Of a DNA stretch of 41,385 nt, positions 8,803 through 17,229 are shown one piece after another. The DNA lies in contig PVWI01000013.1 in the NCBI GenBank assembly GCA_003003725.1, positions 1 through 41,385 of the forward strand, written 5' to 3'. Position numbers and translations under genes: made by a program. Every line of letters starts with the position of its first letter. The stretch's first letter is position 1. The notes under the pieces are model-generated. The model saw only the letters and a list, made by a program, of their open reading frames with translations. It searched no databases and was not told where the DNA came from. The stretch is from a filamentous cyanobacterium Phorm 6 (GTDB lineage: Bacteria; Cyanobacteriota; Cyanobacteriia; Cyanobacteriales; Microcoleaceae).

Positions 8803-10173
8803 TTAAAGCTGCACAAAATCCGGTCGCGTAATATCGCTCGCCGTCACGCCTGTGAGAGTAGCAAGAATTTCGCCAGTGATCGGGATAGTAATTAAAGCTC
8901 CATCAACACCTTGGCTGACTCTAATTTGAGCAAAAGTTAGACCCCGCGACAATGCAATTAAATCTTCACCTTTTTTGAAATCAGTGATTACATCTGCTCC
9001 GCCGCCGGATTCCAATACAAAGCGATCGCGCCCTTCACCTCCAATTAAGAAATCGTTGCCAAATTCGCCGGAAATCAAATCGTTTCCGTCGCCACCGTCT
9101 AAATAATCGTTATCTCTGCCACCGTACAGGAAGTCGTCTCCATTGCCGCCGCTAATGTTGTCATTACCTCGATTTCCTCTGAGGGTATCGTTACCGCCAT
9201 TGCCGATAATTGTGTCTTCTCCAGCGCCGCCGGTAGCTGTATTATTGCGATTGTCTCCTGATAGATAATTCGATTGCAAAGGAGCTAAACCGAATTGCAT
9301 TTGTCTGATTAACTGCACAAAAGAAAATTCTGCTGCTGTCCTCAAACTCTCTGCACCCGATCGCGTTCTGATTGCCACTGACACATTTGGGAGGGGGAAA
9401 TTTAGCGCGGCGATAAACTCGTTAAAATCTGAGTCGTTGTTGTTATAAGCAAAGTCTGGACTGTTTAAGTCTTCGATGGAAATTTGCCTCTGGAAGAAAT
9501 CTGCTGGGGGAGTAGTTAACAAGTTTTCGGTTCGATGTTTTGCCAAAACAGTTGAGGGATTGATACTCGGGTCTGTAAAACTTTGGATAAATACTTTTCC
9601 TGGTATAAATGCTTCGCCAAACAAGCTGACGAAATCTCCGCTGACAATGTAATGATTGACACTTTTGTTGCCTGCTCTACTGAGATTTCTCCGAAAAGTG
9701 TTGAATGTACTCTGTGACACTCCCGGAGAGTTGAAAGTAAAGATATCGCCGGTAATTGATGTGTATTCAGTCGCTACAATCTGAGCAATTGCTCCGCCCC
9801 AACTGTGACCGATGACATCTGGCAATAATTTGCTGGGGTTTTTAGTGGTATCTTGACTGATTTGTGTGATCCAGTTTTTGATACTATCTCTGTTGTTTTC
9901 AAATTCTGGTAAGCCGATGTCGCTGGAGTCGGAAAATATAGCGTCGCCGTCGATGAAGTCTGTGCCTCGAAATACGAGGGCTGGCGGTTGTTTGGGGTCG
10001 GATGAACCGAAGCCGATCGCATAAAAGCCAGTTTCTCGGTCGTCGAATATGCGATCGATATAGTAGCCGTTGGTATCGAGGAAGCGCGAAACTTGATTTT
10101 GGGCGTTGGGCTTTTGATTCAAAAAAACAATTGATTTAGCTAGAGCTTCATAAACAGCAGGCGAGGCAGTCAT
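8803..10173 (-). CDS. Lipase class 3 with RTX calcium-binding repeats (copy B)
   Basis: Paralogue of the gene at 7234-8592 with the same layout: hydrolase domain with the elbow GHSWGG (Trp replaces Leu of copy A), a long stretch ending in GDFVSL.GEAF.PGKVF shared almost word for word, then RTX repeats (GNGGNDTLRGNRGND...) and the C-terminal FKKGEDLIALSRGLTF segment. The frame is open to 10269, but I place the start at the ATG at 10173 because MTASPAVYEALAK aligns with the start MPSSPAAYETIAK of copy A; this gives 456 aa. The two genes are a tandem duplication that has since diverged. Export by a type I system is inferred from the RTX region. Confidence 0.9.
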   Translation of the reverse strand: MTASPAVYEALAKSIVFLNQKPNAQNQVSRFLDTNGYYIDRIFDDRETGFYAIGFGSSDPKQPPALVFRGTDFIDGDAIFSDSSDIGLPEFENNRDSIKNWITQISQDTTKNPSKLLPDVIGHSWGGAIAQIVATEYTSITGDIFTFNSPGVSQSTFNTFRRNLSRAGNKSVNHYIVSGDFVSLFGEAFIPGKVFIQSFTDPSINPSTVLAKHRTENLLTTPPADFFQRQISIEDLNSPDFAYNNNDSDFNEFIAALNFPLPNVSVAIRTRSGAESLRTAAEFSFVQLIRQMQFGLAPLQSNYLSGDNRNNTATGGAGEDTIIGNGGNDTLRGNRGNDNISGGNGDDFLYGGRDNDYLDGGDGNDLISGEFGNDFLIGGEGRDRFVLESGGGADVITDFKKGEDLIALSRGLTFAQIRVSQGVDGALITIPITGEILATLTGVTASDITRPDFVQL

Positions 10174-10305
10174 ATTATATTTTGTGTTTGTTGGTATTTG
10201 CGATCGCTCAAAATCAGAGCTAATTGTCCAATGCCAGTCATTATAACTGACAAGATTTGTATGGTACACTTGAGGAGATCAACTCAAAAATATTTTTTTG
10301 TGGTT

Positions 10306-10509
10306 ATGCCTATCATTCGTCAATACATTGCTCCATTTATAGCGATATTAGTATTTTTCGCGGCTCTGGTAGCCGTCAGCGCTCGCATCTTTTTGCCGGC
10401 TGACATGGCAGCCCCGGCACCGATTGAAGAACCGATCCCGCCAAAGCAAGCGGCAGTCGTGAATCCAATGTTCTTGGGGTTAAGTTATTCCTCTTTCCGT
10501 GTCCGCTGA
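10306..10509 (+). CDS. Small membrane-anchored protein, function unknown
   Basis: 67-aa protein starting MPIIRQYIAPF, with one hydrophobic segment (about residues 7-29) and then a proline-rich region (PAPIEEPIPPK) and a short tail. The frame stays open upstream to 10198, but that part is basic and not hydrophobic and overlaps the start region of the divergent lipase gene, so I prefer the ATG at 10306; no clear Shine-Dalgarno decides it. The stop codon lies next to the start of the acetyltransferase gene, so the two may be cotranscribed and coupled. I do not recognise the family. Confidence 0.6.
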   Translation: MPIIRQYIAPFIAILVFFAALVAVSARIFLPADMAAPAPIEEPIPPKQAAVVNPMFLGLSYSSFRVR

Positions 10510-10513
10510 GCAG

Positions 10514-11050
10514 ATGTCCGCTGAGCTGATACCGGGCTACTGGCTACGATCGGGCTCTGGACTCGATCGGGCTAAACTGCTAAAGTTCATGCACCGGACT
10601 TATGGAGAGCTTTATCCCGATCGAGAATTGGGACATTTGGCTAAAACTGTTGAACAGTATTTTTCTAACCAGACGCCGATTTGGTGGGTAGAGTGCCAGA
10701 AAAACAGCTCGGAAGGGGAAGAAAATTTATCCGTGCTTCCCTCGCAATATCTAAATCCTAAATCTCAACTCCAAAATCTTAACTCGGTTGTCGGATGTTT
10801 GTGGTTGGGAAACGCGATCGACCAAGCTACTGGAGCGCGCCACTCTCACATTTTTCTGTTGTATGTAGCACCGGAGCACCGCAGAATGGGGCTCGGTGCA
10901 GCTTTAGTTATTCATGCTGAAAATTGGGCGCGCCAAAGGGGCGATCGGCAAATTGGTTTGCAAGTATTTCTGAGCAATCAACCAGCCCTTAATCTTTATC
11001 AAAAGTTAGGCTATCAAAGCCATTCTATCTCGATGCTCAAGTCTTTATGA
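10514..11050 (+). CDS. GNAT-family N-acetyltransferase
   Basis: Acetyl-CoA dependent N-acetyltransferase of unknown substrate. The acetyl-CoA binding motif A is clear: HIFLLYVAPEHRRMGLGAALV, with RRMGLG as the pyrophosphate loop, followed by the helix ALVIHAENWARQRG, the LQVFLSNQPALNLYQKLGY segment (motif B, with the usual N...A..LY...GY pattern) in the last 45 residues. The start is uncertain: the ATG at 10514 follows the upstream stop directly, while a GTG at 10499 in the same frame would overlap the upstream gene by 11 bases; the sequence TGTCCGCTGAG is repeated at both. About 178 aa, normal for the family. Similar to RimI-like acetyltransferases, but not close enough to name. Confidence 0.85.
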   Translation: MSAELIPGYWLRSGSGLDRAKLLKFMHRTYGELYPDRELGHLAKTVEQYFSNQTPIWWVECQKNSSEGEENLSVLPSQYLNPKSQLQNLNSVVGCLWLGNAIDQATGARHSHIFLLYVAPEHRRMGLGAALVIHAENWARQRGDRQIGLQVFLSNQPALNLYQKLGYQSHSISMLKSL

Positions 11051-11138
11051 ATGGGGTCTGGGTAGTTCGTAGTTTTAATTGGTAATTAGTTATCACTTAG
11101 GATTTATTACTTATTCGTACTCTTCTAATAACCCTCTA

Positions 11139-11203
11139 ACAAACAACAAATAACAAACAATAAATAACAAACAATAAATAACAAATAATCAATAACAAAT
11201 AAC
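11139..11203. repeat. AT-rich simple repeat (AAATAACAAACAAT units)
   Basis: Degenerate tandem units of AAATAACAAACAAT (14 bases, two 7-base halves), four to five copies. Typical of cyanobacterial short tandem repeats between genes. Confidence 0.75.
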
Positions 11204-11209
11204 CTGCAT

Positions 11210-11315
11210 CACAGGGGATTTAAGCCCCCACCTTTAGGTGGATTGTTTTTAGGTAGGGGATTTAAGCCCCAGCCTAAAAACTTCGCTTTCAACTGTCAAC
11301 TGTCAACTGTTAACA
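11210..11315. repeat. GGGGATTTAAGCCCC element with heptamer tail
   Basis: Two copies of the palindrome GGGGATTTAAGCCCC (11214-11228 and 11256-11270), then CCTAAAAACTTCGCTTTC and CAACTGT heptamers. A better preserved copy of the whole unit lies at 36306-36415. The rest of 11051-11410 has no gene. Confidence 0.7.
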
Positions 11316-11410
11316 ACTGACCCTTGGGATCTGCAAGTGGACACCACAACTGCCAAAGATCAACTGACGCTTGTTGCTTAGGAACATCCTCAGTGCGGTA
11401 AAGTTTTTTT

Positions 11411-12157
11411 ATGAACAATAACGACCATCCCAACATCCTTGATACTGACATGGAACTGGAAAGCTCTTTGGATCAATTTGATGAATCCGAACCCCCGCTG
11501 CCAGATCCAGAGGAAATGCTGCTTTTGCTGGAATCCCCGGAACCTGCGCACCGGATGACTGCGGCGCGGGCTTTTTGCGAACTGCAAGACGATCGAGCAA
11601 TTTCGCATTTAATTAATTTGTTGAGAGACGGTTGCCCCTTGGTGCGGGTGAGTGCGGCTTATGCGTTGGGGCGAAATCCAAGCCCTGATGCTGTGGAACC
11701 GCTGATTCTTCAATTGAATTGCGATTGGAACGGTTATGTTCGCAAAGGAGTAGTTTGGGCATTAGGAAATTGTCGCGATCACCGCGCTTTGCCATCTTTA
11801 ATTGATGCTCTGAGAACTGATATTTCGGCGGTACGTTTGTGGGCGGCGAGTTCTTTGGGTCAAATGGCAAAGGTTGGTTACTATGTGGTGATTGCCGCGA
11901 TTCCGCCGTTGATTCAATCGCTGCGGGGGGATGCTGTATCTGCTGTGCGAAGTAACTCTGCTTGGGCGATCGGGCAACTAGCGCGTGAATTGCCGAATAA
12001 TGTAGTGTACGCTGGGGCGATCGACGCTTTAATTGAATCTTTAGAAGAAGATCCAGATATGGGCGTGCGCGAAGATGCTAAATCTTCCCTCTTACGAGTA
12101 GGCGATCCGCGCGGTTTGCAGATAATTGAAGACTTAGAAATGGAAGGACTGTTATAA
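11411..12157 (+). CDS. HEAT-repeat protein (PBS-lyase HEAT-like)
   Basis: 248-aa soluble protein. After an acidic N-terminal 35 residues, at least five HEAT-like repeats of about 31-37 residues follow, each with the pattern AxRxxAAxALG: for example HRMTAARAFCEL, LVRVSAAYALGR, YVRKGVVWALGN, AVRLWAASSLGQ, AVRSNSAWAIGQ and GVREDAKSSLLR. Such solenoids bind proteins, or in cyanobacteria act as lyases or chaperones for phycobilisome bilins (CpcE/F, NblB types). No phycobilisome genes are nearby, so a lyase role is not supported here. The ATG at 11411 opens just after TTTTTTT without a strong Shine-Dalgarno. Stand-alone gene, 55 bases before the next. Confidence 0.88.
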   Translation: MNNNDHPNILDTDMELESSLDQFDESEPPLPDPEEMLLLLESPEPAHRMTAARAFCELQDDRAISHLINLLRDGCPLVRVSAAYALGRNPSPDAVEPLILQLNCDWNGYVRKGVVWALGNCRDHRALPSLIDALRTDISAVRLWAASSLGQMAKVGYYVVIAAIPPLIQSLRGDAVSAVRSNSAWAIGQLARELPNNVVYAGAIDALIESLEEDPDMGVREDAKSSLLRVGDPRGLQIIEDLEMEGLL

Positions 12158-12212
12158 TGAATATTCCACAATTAAACACCGTTTACAAATTACCTCTTAC
12201 CCGTTACCAATT

Positions 12213-13124
12213 ATGAAATTCATCAATCCCAAAACAGAGTTTGGCTTCAAAAAAATCTTTGCCTCGCCCCAGCACAAAGAAGTTTTGATTAGCTTCCTGA
12301 ATGCCATGCTCTACAACGCAGAGCCGACAATTCAAGACTTAGAAATCATCGACCCCTACGCCGCACCAGCCATTACCGGTTTAAAAGACACTTACCTCGA
12401 TGTCAAAGCCAAAATTACAGGCAACACAACTGTCATTATCGAAATGCAGGTAATTAATGTAGAAGCTTTTACGAAGCGCGTCATCTATAATGCAGCCAAA
12501 ACCTATGCAACTCAACTCAAACCGAGAGAAGGCTACTCAAAATTAAATCCTTTGATTGCTTTAACAATTACAGATTTTGTTTTGTTTGACAACACAGAAA
12601 AATTTCTCACTCATTTTGTCTTTAAAGAAGTCGAAGAAAATATCGAGTATTACAGAGAAATAGAGTTAGTTTTTCTGGAACTGCCCAAATTCAACAAAAA
12701 ATTAGAAGAAGTTGAAGGGTTGATTCAAAGTTGGACTTATTTTATCAAAAATGCTCCTAATATGGAGGAAATACCGGAGAAATTTGCATCAGTACCCGAA
12801 ATGCAAACAGCTTTTAATATCGCCAACAGGTCAAATTTAAACCTTCAGGAATTACAAGCATTAGAAAAGCAGGAAATGTTTTTTGAAGACCAACGTGGTG
12901 CTGTGATTAAAGGTCGTCGAGAAGGACGCCAAGAAGGTAGGATTGAGGGGCAAATAGCATTGATTTTGCGTCTACTCCTGCGACTTACTGGTGAGATTTC
13001 GCCGGAAATTCAAACTCGCATCCAGCAGCTATCTCTCGAACAATTGGATGATTTAGGTGAAAGCTTGTTAGATTTTACCAGTCAAGAGGATTTGATTGCT
13101 TGGCTGGAATCGGCTTCTAGATAA
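12213..13124 (+). CDS. Rpn-family PD-(D/E)XK nuclease with DUF4351 tail
   Basis: 303-aa protein of the Rpn (recombination-promoting nuclease, PDDEXK_2) group. The start MKFINPKTEFGFKKIF is the family opening; the nuclease core shows YLDVKAKI with D63 and VIIEMQ with E77 and Q79, the D...ExQ metal site of the group. The region RREGRQEGRIEGQ (about 233-246) is the charged linker that often varies in length, and the last 60 residues (LLLRLTGEISPEIQTRIQQLSLEQLDDL) are a DUF4351 domain. Escherichia coli Rpn proteins cut DNA and stimulate RecA-independent recombination; some are linked to phage defence. Many copies are usual in cyanobacteria. No transposon ends were seen around it. The catalytic residues are intact, so activity is plausible. 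Confidence 0.88.
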   Translation: MKFINPKTEFGFKKIFASPQHKEVLISFLNAMLYNAEPTIQDLEIIDPYAAPAITGLKDTYLDVKAKITGNTTVIIEMQVINVEAFTKRVIYNAAKTYATQLKPREGYSKLNPLIALTITDFVLFDNTEKFLTHFVFKEVEENIEYYREIELVFLELPKFNKKLEEVEGLIQSWTYFIKNAPNMEEIPEKFASVPEMQTAFNIANRSNLNLQELQALEKQEMFFEDQRGAVIKGRREGRQEGRIEGQIALILRLLLRLTGEISPEIQTRIQQLSLEQLDDLGESLLDFTSQEDLIAWLESASR

Positions 13125-13141
13125 ATCTCTAAACTGATTAA

Positions 13142-13290
13142 GTTCGTAGTGAGGACTTTAGTCCTCTTGTTGTCTCTGATTCAATCAGGACTAAAGTCCT
13201 TAGTACGAACCAATTTTTTTTGTTTGTAGTGAGGACTTTAGTCCTCTTGTTGTCTCTGAGTCAATCAGGACTAAAGTCCTTAGTACGAAC
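13142..13290. repeat. Two tandem TTCGTAGTGAGGAC hairpin elements
   Basis: Two near-identical 69-bp units, 13142-13210 and 13222-13290 (80-base period). Each has a left arm GTTCGTAGTGAGGACTTTAG (GTTTG in unit 2), a middle TTGTTGTCTCTGA, and a right arm CTAAAGTCCTTAGTACGAAC. Within each arm GAGGAC TTTA GTCCTC is itself palindromic. Same family at 15821-16050 and 40983-41073. Confidence 0.85.
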
Positions 13291-13319
13291 CAATTTTATT
13301 GTGGATAATATCAAAGCTG

Positions 13320-14093
13320 TTAATCTAATAAGTCAGGTTCCCGGCGCACAATCATGTCATACAGCGGTTGAAAACTAAACCATCCCATGCGGTGCGATCC
13401 GACTTGCTGCTGTGTCAAATTCGCACATTCTGGCTTGATGAGAATCGGTTTTCCTGCTGCTTCGGCCATTAACTGCACTTGACAAGAACGTTCCATTGCA
13501 ATAAACCACCAAGCCGCTTCATCTACTGTTTCACCAACTGTTAGTAGTCCGTGATTTTGAAGAATAATCGCTTTTTTGTCACCTAATGTTTTGGCGATGC
13601 GTTTAGCTTCTTCGATTTCCAAGACAACTCCGGTATAATCGTCAAATAAAGCATGATCTTGGTAAAAAGAACAAGCATCTTGCGTCAGCGGATCAAGCAG
13701 GCGGCCTAGTGTTGACCAACTTTTGCCGTAGGGAGAATGGGCGTGGGCTGCTGCGATTACGTCGGGGCGGGCGCTGTGCACTTGGGAATGAATGGCAAAG
13801 GCTGCTTCGTTTACGGGTTTATTTCCTTCAACAACTTCGCCTTTGTGGTTGACTAAAATTAGGTCGCTGACTCGAATTAAACTAAAGTGCATTCCAAAAG
13901 AATTCACCCAGAAATGGTCGAGGTGTTCGGGATCGCGGACTGTGATGTGTCCGGCGATTCCTTCGCTGAAACCAAACTTTGCGAATAATCTTAAAGCGGC
14001 GGCTAGACGCTGTTTTCGGTGGCGACGTTCTTGTTCTATTGAGTTGAATGTCGGCGGTTGGATTGTGACTTTGGGAATTTTTATGGCACTCAT
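13320..14093 (-). CDS. Class II aldolase/adducin-family protein
   Basis: 257-aa protein of the zinc-dependent class II aldolase/adducin family (fuculose-phosphate aldolase, ribulose-phosphate epimerase and related). Visible are FSEGIAGHITVRDP (about 42-55, phosphate/substrate loop), the zinc-binding pair in AAHAHSPYGKSW (H-x-H near 117-119) and the third histidine in LQNHGLLTVG (about 179-188). The N-terminal 25 residues are extra relative to the shortest members. The GHITVRDPEHLDHFWVN pattern is that of the decarboxylase/adducin-like subgroup found widely in bacteria, whose substrates are mostly unknown. It stands alone, flanked on its 3' side by the hairpin elements. Reaction not assigned. 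Confidence 0.88.
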   Translation of the reverse strand: MSAIKIPKVTIQPPTFNSIEQERRHRKQRLAAALRLFAKFGFSEGIAGHITVRDPEHLDHFWVNSFGMHFSLIRVSDLILVNHKGEVVEGNKPVNEAAFAIHSQVHSARPDVIAAAHAHSPYGKSWSTLGRLLDPLTQDACSFYQDHALFDDYTGVVLEIEEAKRIAKTLGDKKAIILQNHGLLTVGETVDEAAWWFIAMERSCQVQLMAEAAGKPILIKPECANLTQQQVGSHRMGWFSFQPLYDMIVRREPDLLD

Positions 14094-14189
14094 AATTGGT
14101 AATTTGTAATTGGTTGTTTGTTATTCGCAATTTCTTAGATAACTAAACATGACTTACACAAAATTTAATTTTTTGCACTACCAATAGTT

Positions 14190-14215
14190 TAAGGTGCGCA
14201 GTGCACACCCTACAC
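14190..14215. repeat. Dispersed TAAGGTGCGCA...CACCCTACA repeat
   Basis: TAAGGTGCGCAGTGCACACC followed by CTACAC; member of the family listed at 3379-3404, just after the 3' end of the flavoprotein gene. Confidence 0.6.
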
Positions 14216-14237
14216 ATTTCCTTGTTCCTCGATCAGA

Positions 14238-15485
14238 TCATTTGCCGATCGCCATTCCAGCCAACCACGCCGTAGTCCAAGCACTTTGGAAGTTGAAACC
14301 GCCCGTCACGCCGTCGATATCCAAGATTTCCCCCGCAAAGAAAAGTCCGGGACAGCGACGGCTTTCCATTGTCTTGAAATCGACTTCTTTGAGGTTAACA
14401 CCGCCGCAGGTGACGAATTCTTCCTTAAATGCGCCTTTTCCGGCAATCTGATATTCGCCTTGAACGAGCTCTAGCAAGAGGCGATCGATCGCCTTATTAG
14501 ATAAGTCAGCCCAGCGTTTTTGCTCATCAATGCCGATCGAACTTGTCAAACGTTCCCAGAGGCGGCGCGGCATCGGAAACGGGCAGCTAGACACGATCAA
14601 TCGGTGCGACAACTGCGATTTGACCGCTACCAGTTGCTGCCGCAAAACCTCCGAATTGTACTGGGGAAGCCAATTAATTAACACAGATGTTTTGTAATGG
14701 CGATCGTGCAAAAATCTCGCACCCCAAGCCGAAAGTTTGAGTACACCAGGCCCGCTCAAACCCCAGTGAGTAATGAGCAAAGGCCCGCTTTGTTCTAATT
14801 TTGCTCCCGGCAATTTTACCTTAGCATTAGGCACCGAAACTCCGGCTAAATCTTTGATTCTGCTATCAGCAATATTGAAAGTAAATAGAGAAGGAACGGG
14901 CAGTTCTACAGTATTACCTAACTCTTTTGCCCACTTAAAACCCGACGGATTGCTGCCTGTAGCGAGTAAAATGCGATCGGACTTAAATATCTCCCCCGAC
15001 TTCAACTCAACTTCAAACATAGAGGCAGTGTCCCCGCGGCCGTCTTCTGCACCGTTCCCCATTAACTTCTTTACTGAAACGACTGCATCGCCCGTGCGAA
15101 TTTTCACACCTGCATCCTCAGCGGCGCGGATCAAACAGTTAACAATTGTCGCGGAATCGTCTGTGATTGGAAACATTCGCCCGTCTTCTTCTGTTTTCAA
15201 CTGCACACCGTGACTGGCAAACCAATCAACAGTATCGCGTGGTTGAAATCGAGTAAAAGCACCGCGCAGAGCTTTCCCTCCTCTGGGGTAATTCTGCACT
15301 AAAATACCGGGATCAAAACAAGCATGAGTAACATTGCAGCGTCCGCCGCCGGAGATGCGAACTTTTGCCAGAAGTTGGCGGCCAGCTTCTAGTAAAGTGA
15401 CGCGGGCTTGCGGGTAGGTTTTGGCACAGGTAATCGCACTAAAAAAACCAGCAGCACCGCCGCCGATGACTGTAATTTTGAGCAT
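14238..15485 (-). CDS. BaiN/HI0933-family FAD-dependent oxidoreductase
   Basis: 415-aa flavoprotein of the HI0933/BaiN family (two-dinucleotide-fold flavoproteins, often annotated as NAD(P)/FAD-dependent oxidoreductase or aminoacetone oxidase family). The N-terminus has the FAD motif VIGGGAAGFF, then the family signature ISGGGRCNVTHA near residues 45-56, the ATGG-like LLATGSNPSG segment in the middle, and the C-terminal FFAGEILDIDGVTGGFNFQSAWTTAW, which closes the FAD site. I prefer the ATG at 15485; the frame is open to a TTG at 15497. It follows the rubredoxin gene by 24 bases on the same strand, so the two are probably one transcript and the rubredoxin may exchange electrons with this enzyme. 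Substrate unknown. Confidence 0.88.
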   Translation of the reverse strand: MLKITVIGGGAAGFFSAITCAKTYPQARVTLLEAGRQLLAKVRISGGGRCNVTHACFDPGILVQNYPRGGKALRGAFTRFQPRDTVDWFASHGVQLKTEEDGRMFPITDDSATIVNCLIRAAEDAGVKIRTGDAVVSVKKLMGNGAEDGRGDTASMFEVELKSGEIFKSDRILLATGSNPSGFKWAKELGNTVELPVPSLFTFNIADSRIKDLAGVSVPNAKVKLPGAKLEQSGPLLITHWGLSGPGVLKLSAWGARFLHDRHYKTSVLINWLPQYNSEVLRQQLVAVKSQLSHRLIVSSCPFPMPRRLWERLTSSIGIDEQKRWADLSNKAIDRLLLELVQGEYQIAGKGAFKEEFVTCGGVNLKEVDFKTMESRRCPGLFFAGEILDIDGVTGGFNFQSAWTTAWLAGMAIGK

Positions 15486-15509
15486 TCGATCGGACAAATT
15501 TTTTCTCGC

Positions 15510-15668
15510 TTATTCTGGTTCAAAATCGGATTTTGTCGCCCCGCAAGTGGGACAAACCCAATCGTCGGGGATATCTTCAAAGGCAGTACCGGGCGGTATG
15601 TCTCCGTCGGGGTCGCCTACTTCTGGATCGTAGACGTAAGCGCAAACGGTACAAACGTATTTTTGCAT
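15510..15668 (-). CDS. Rubredoxin
   Basis: 52-aa protein starting [15 protein letters not shown], ending FEPE. It has both cysteine pairs of a rubredoxin, C6-x2-C9 and C39-x2-C42 (VCPTCG), and the usual [20 protein letters not shown] middle. It binds one iron in a Cys4 site and carries single electrons. Unlike the thylakoid rubredoxin RubA of cyanobacteria it has no C-terminal membrane anchor, so it should be soluble. At 52 aa it falls below common ORF length limits. It is the first gene of a probable two-gene operon with the BaiN-like flavoprotein 24 bases downstream, which suggests a redox pair. Confidence 0.95.
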   Translation of the reverse strand: MQKYVCTVCAYVYDPEVGDPDGDIPPGTAFEDIPDDWVCPTCGATKSDFEPE

Positions 15669-15820
15669 TTGCTCATCCAATTTTGTATTATAAGCCTATA
15701 GATTATACTTGACAAAGCAACCTAGTGCAATACCCATTTCAAAAGGTAATGCGACTTTGGACAATTCCCAAATTTTTACGAACTCCTATCCTGTCCAGTC
15801 GATGAACAACGATAAGATTG

Positions 15821-16155
15821 GCTCGTAGTGCGGACTTTAGTCCGCTCCCGGATTGCGGACTAAAGTCCGCACTACGAACCGCTTTTTTATGGTAATAAAC
15901 CTAATATAATATCATACCTAACAAGCCTAGTTTTTAACCTAATTTCTGATGCTATAACCAATAATTTTTGTTGTAAAAAAATGGTATTTGTTCGTAGTGT
16001 GGACTTTAGTCCGCAATTAAATGGAGCGGACTTCAGTCCGCACTACGAACCGCTTTTGTTATAATCTACTGGATATAATTTATACCAAATAAGCCTGGTT
16101 TTTTACCTAATCTCTGATGCTATAACCAATATTTTTTTTGTAAAAAAACGATTTA
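15821..16155. repeat. Tandem duplication (about 169 bp) carrying TTCGTAGTG hairpins
   Basis: Unit 1 starts at 15821, unit 2 at about 15990. Each opens with a hairpin (GCGGACTTTAGTCCGC-type arms ending GCACTACGAACCGCTTTT) and continues with shared single-copy-like sequence: CTAACAAGCCTAG or CAAATAAGCCTGG, then CTGATGCTATAACCAATA and TTGTAAAAAAA. The hairpins belong to the family at 13142-13290. The region 15669-16287 has no gene. Confidence 0.8.
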
Positions 16156-16204
16156 TGACTCCCCATAGGTCAAGGACTAATCTAATTAAGTCTGCCAATA
16201 ATCT

Positions 16205-16264
16205 AAAATCTAAAATCGTAGAGAACTCCAGAACCGCAGTTCTAGAGGCTAGATTTTAGATTTT
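16205..16264 (-). terminator. Long hairpin at the 3' end of the ChaB-fusion gene
   Basis: Perfect 13-bp arms AAAATCTAAAATC (16205-16217) and GATTTTAGATTTT (16252-16264) enclose an inner AGAAC/GTTCT stem. It lies 24 bases beyond the stop of the minus-strand gene. AT-rich, so a weak terminator or a repeat element is possible. Confidence 0.45.
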
Positions 16265-16287
16265 ATTACTTGACAATTGTCAGGGTA

Positions 16288-17055
16288 CTAAACTTTTGCT
16301 AAAGGCTTAGTCCAAACGCCGCTTTCATCTTCTTCGTACTGCTGGTGAATGGCGTCCCAAGCGGTGTGTTCCGCTTGTATCGAATCGTTGCTTTCGTCAA
16401 ATGCAGCGTTGTAGGATTCCATAAAGGTTTTTTGTGCTGCTTCCGACAGGTGCGATCGCACTTCTGGAGATAAATCTGCCGGACTGTTGCAGCGACCTTT
16501 GACGGCGCGCGGCAGCGTCATCTCGCTAACTGAAACTTCTTCGCCACCTGCACTTTCTAGCAATAGTTGAAATTCGCCCGATTTATCTGCGGCGACTTCT
16601 GCCATCACGAGAAATTCGCCTGCTTCAACGCGGGTTTGATAGATAGTTGCTTTCTCTTCGGGCATTCCCAAAGCTACTAAAGCCGAAACTAGACCCGCAC
16701 CGGCCGAACCTGCGATCGCGCCACTAGCTGCACCCAACAGTACAGCACCCAGCGGGCCTGCGGATACTACTGCACCGACAAAGGGAATAAACAGCACGCC
16801 GACGCCGGTTAGCAAACCCAAAAAAGAACCGAATAAGGAACCAAAAATCGCGCCGCTTCTGAGACCACCTAAAATTACATCTTTTTTAGTCAAAAAGCCG
16901 GCAATTTTAGTTTTGGACTGAAAGTTTTTGCCCATTACTGAGATGTGATCGCGGGAAACTCCGCGATCGAGCAACCGCCGAATTACGCCGTCTAATTGTT
17001 CTTCTTCCTTAAATACGGCTGAAACTGTGCGTTCTGCTAGATATTCCTCTGTCAT
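16288..17055 (-). CDS. Glycine-zipper stress protein fused to a ChaB domain
   Basis: 255-aa protein in three parts. Residues about 1-55 resemble the N-terminal alpha/beta part of general-stress YflT/DUF1269-like proteins ([24 protein letters not shown]...ISVMGK). Residues about 58-135 are glycine/alanine rich with two hydrophobic stretches ([20 protein letters not shown] and [19 protein letters not shown]), a glycine-zipper membrane region. Residues about 183-255 are a ChaB domain (LP.AVKG...[44 protein letters not shown]). ChaB domains are associated with cation transport regulation in older annotation and occur in phage and stress proteins; the real role is unclear. A good AGGAGAAAC Shine-Dalgarno precedes the ATG. 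Domain calls are by motif. Confidence 0.8.
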   Translation of the reverse strand: MTEEYLAERTVSAVFKEEEQLDGVIRRLLDRGVSRDHISVMGKNFQSKTKIAGFLTKKDVILGGLRSGAIFGSLFGSFLGLLTGVGVLFIPFVGAVVSAGPLGAVLLGAASGAIAGSAGAGLVSALVALGMPEEKATIYQTRVEAGEFLVMAEVAADKSGEFQLLLESAGGEEVSVSEMTLPRAVKGRCNSPADLSPEVRSHLSEAAQKTFMESYNAAFDESNDSIQAEHTAWDAIHQQYEEDESGVWTKPLAKV

Positions 17056-17229
17056 TGTTTCTCCTTGATGGTTTGTCGATTAGTTGTGCTGGTATTTAGT
17101 ATAGGAGGACACTGTAGGGCGATCGCATCGATCTTGAGAGAGAGGTTGATGCGATCGGAGATAGTTTGAGGCTCTATCAAAAGAGTTAAGGCATTTTGTA
17201 ATTGGCGATCGCTCATCTCTTACAGACAG

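Noticed and set aside
8668-8895. 75-codon plus-strand frame between the lipase genes
   Set aside because: Its 3' part overlaps the lipase B C-terminus in antisense, it has no Shine-Dalgarno and no recognisable family.
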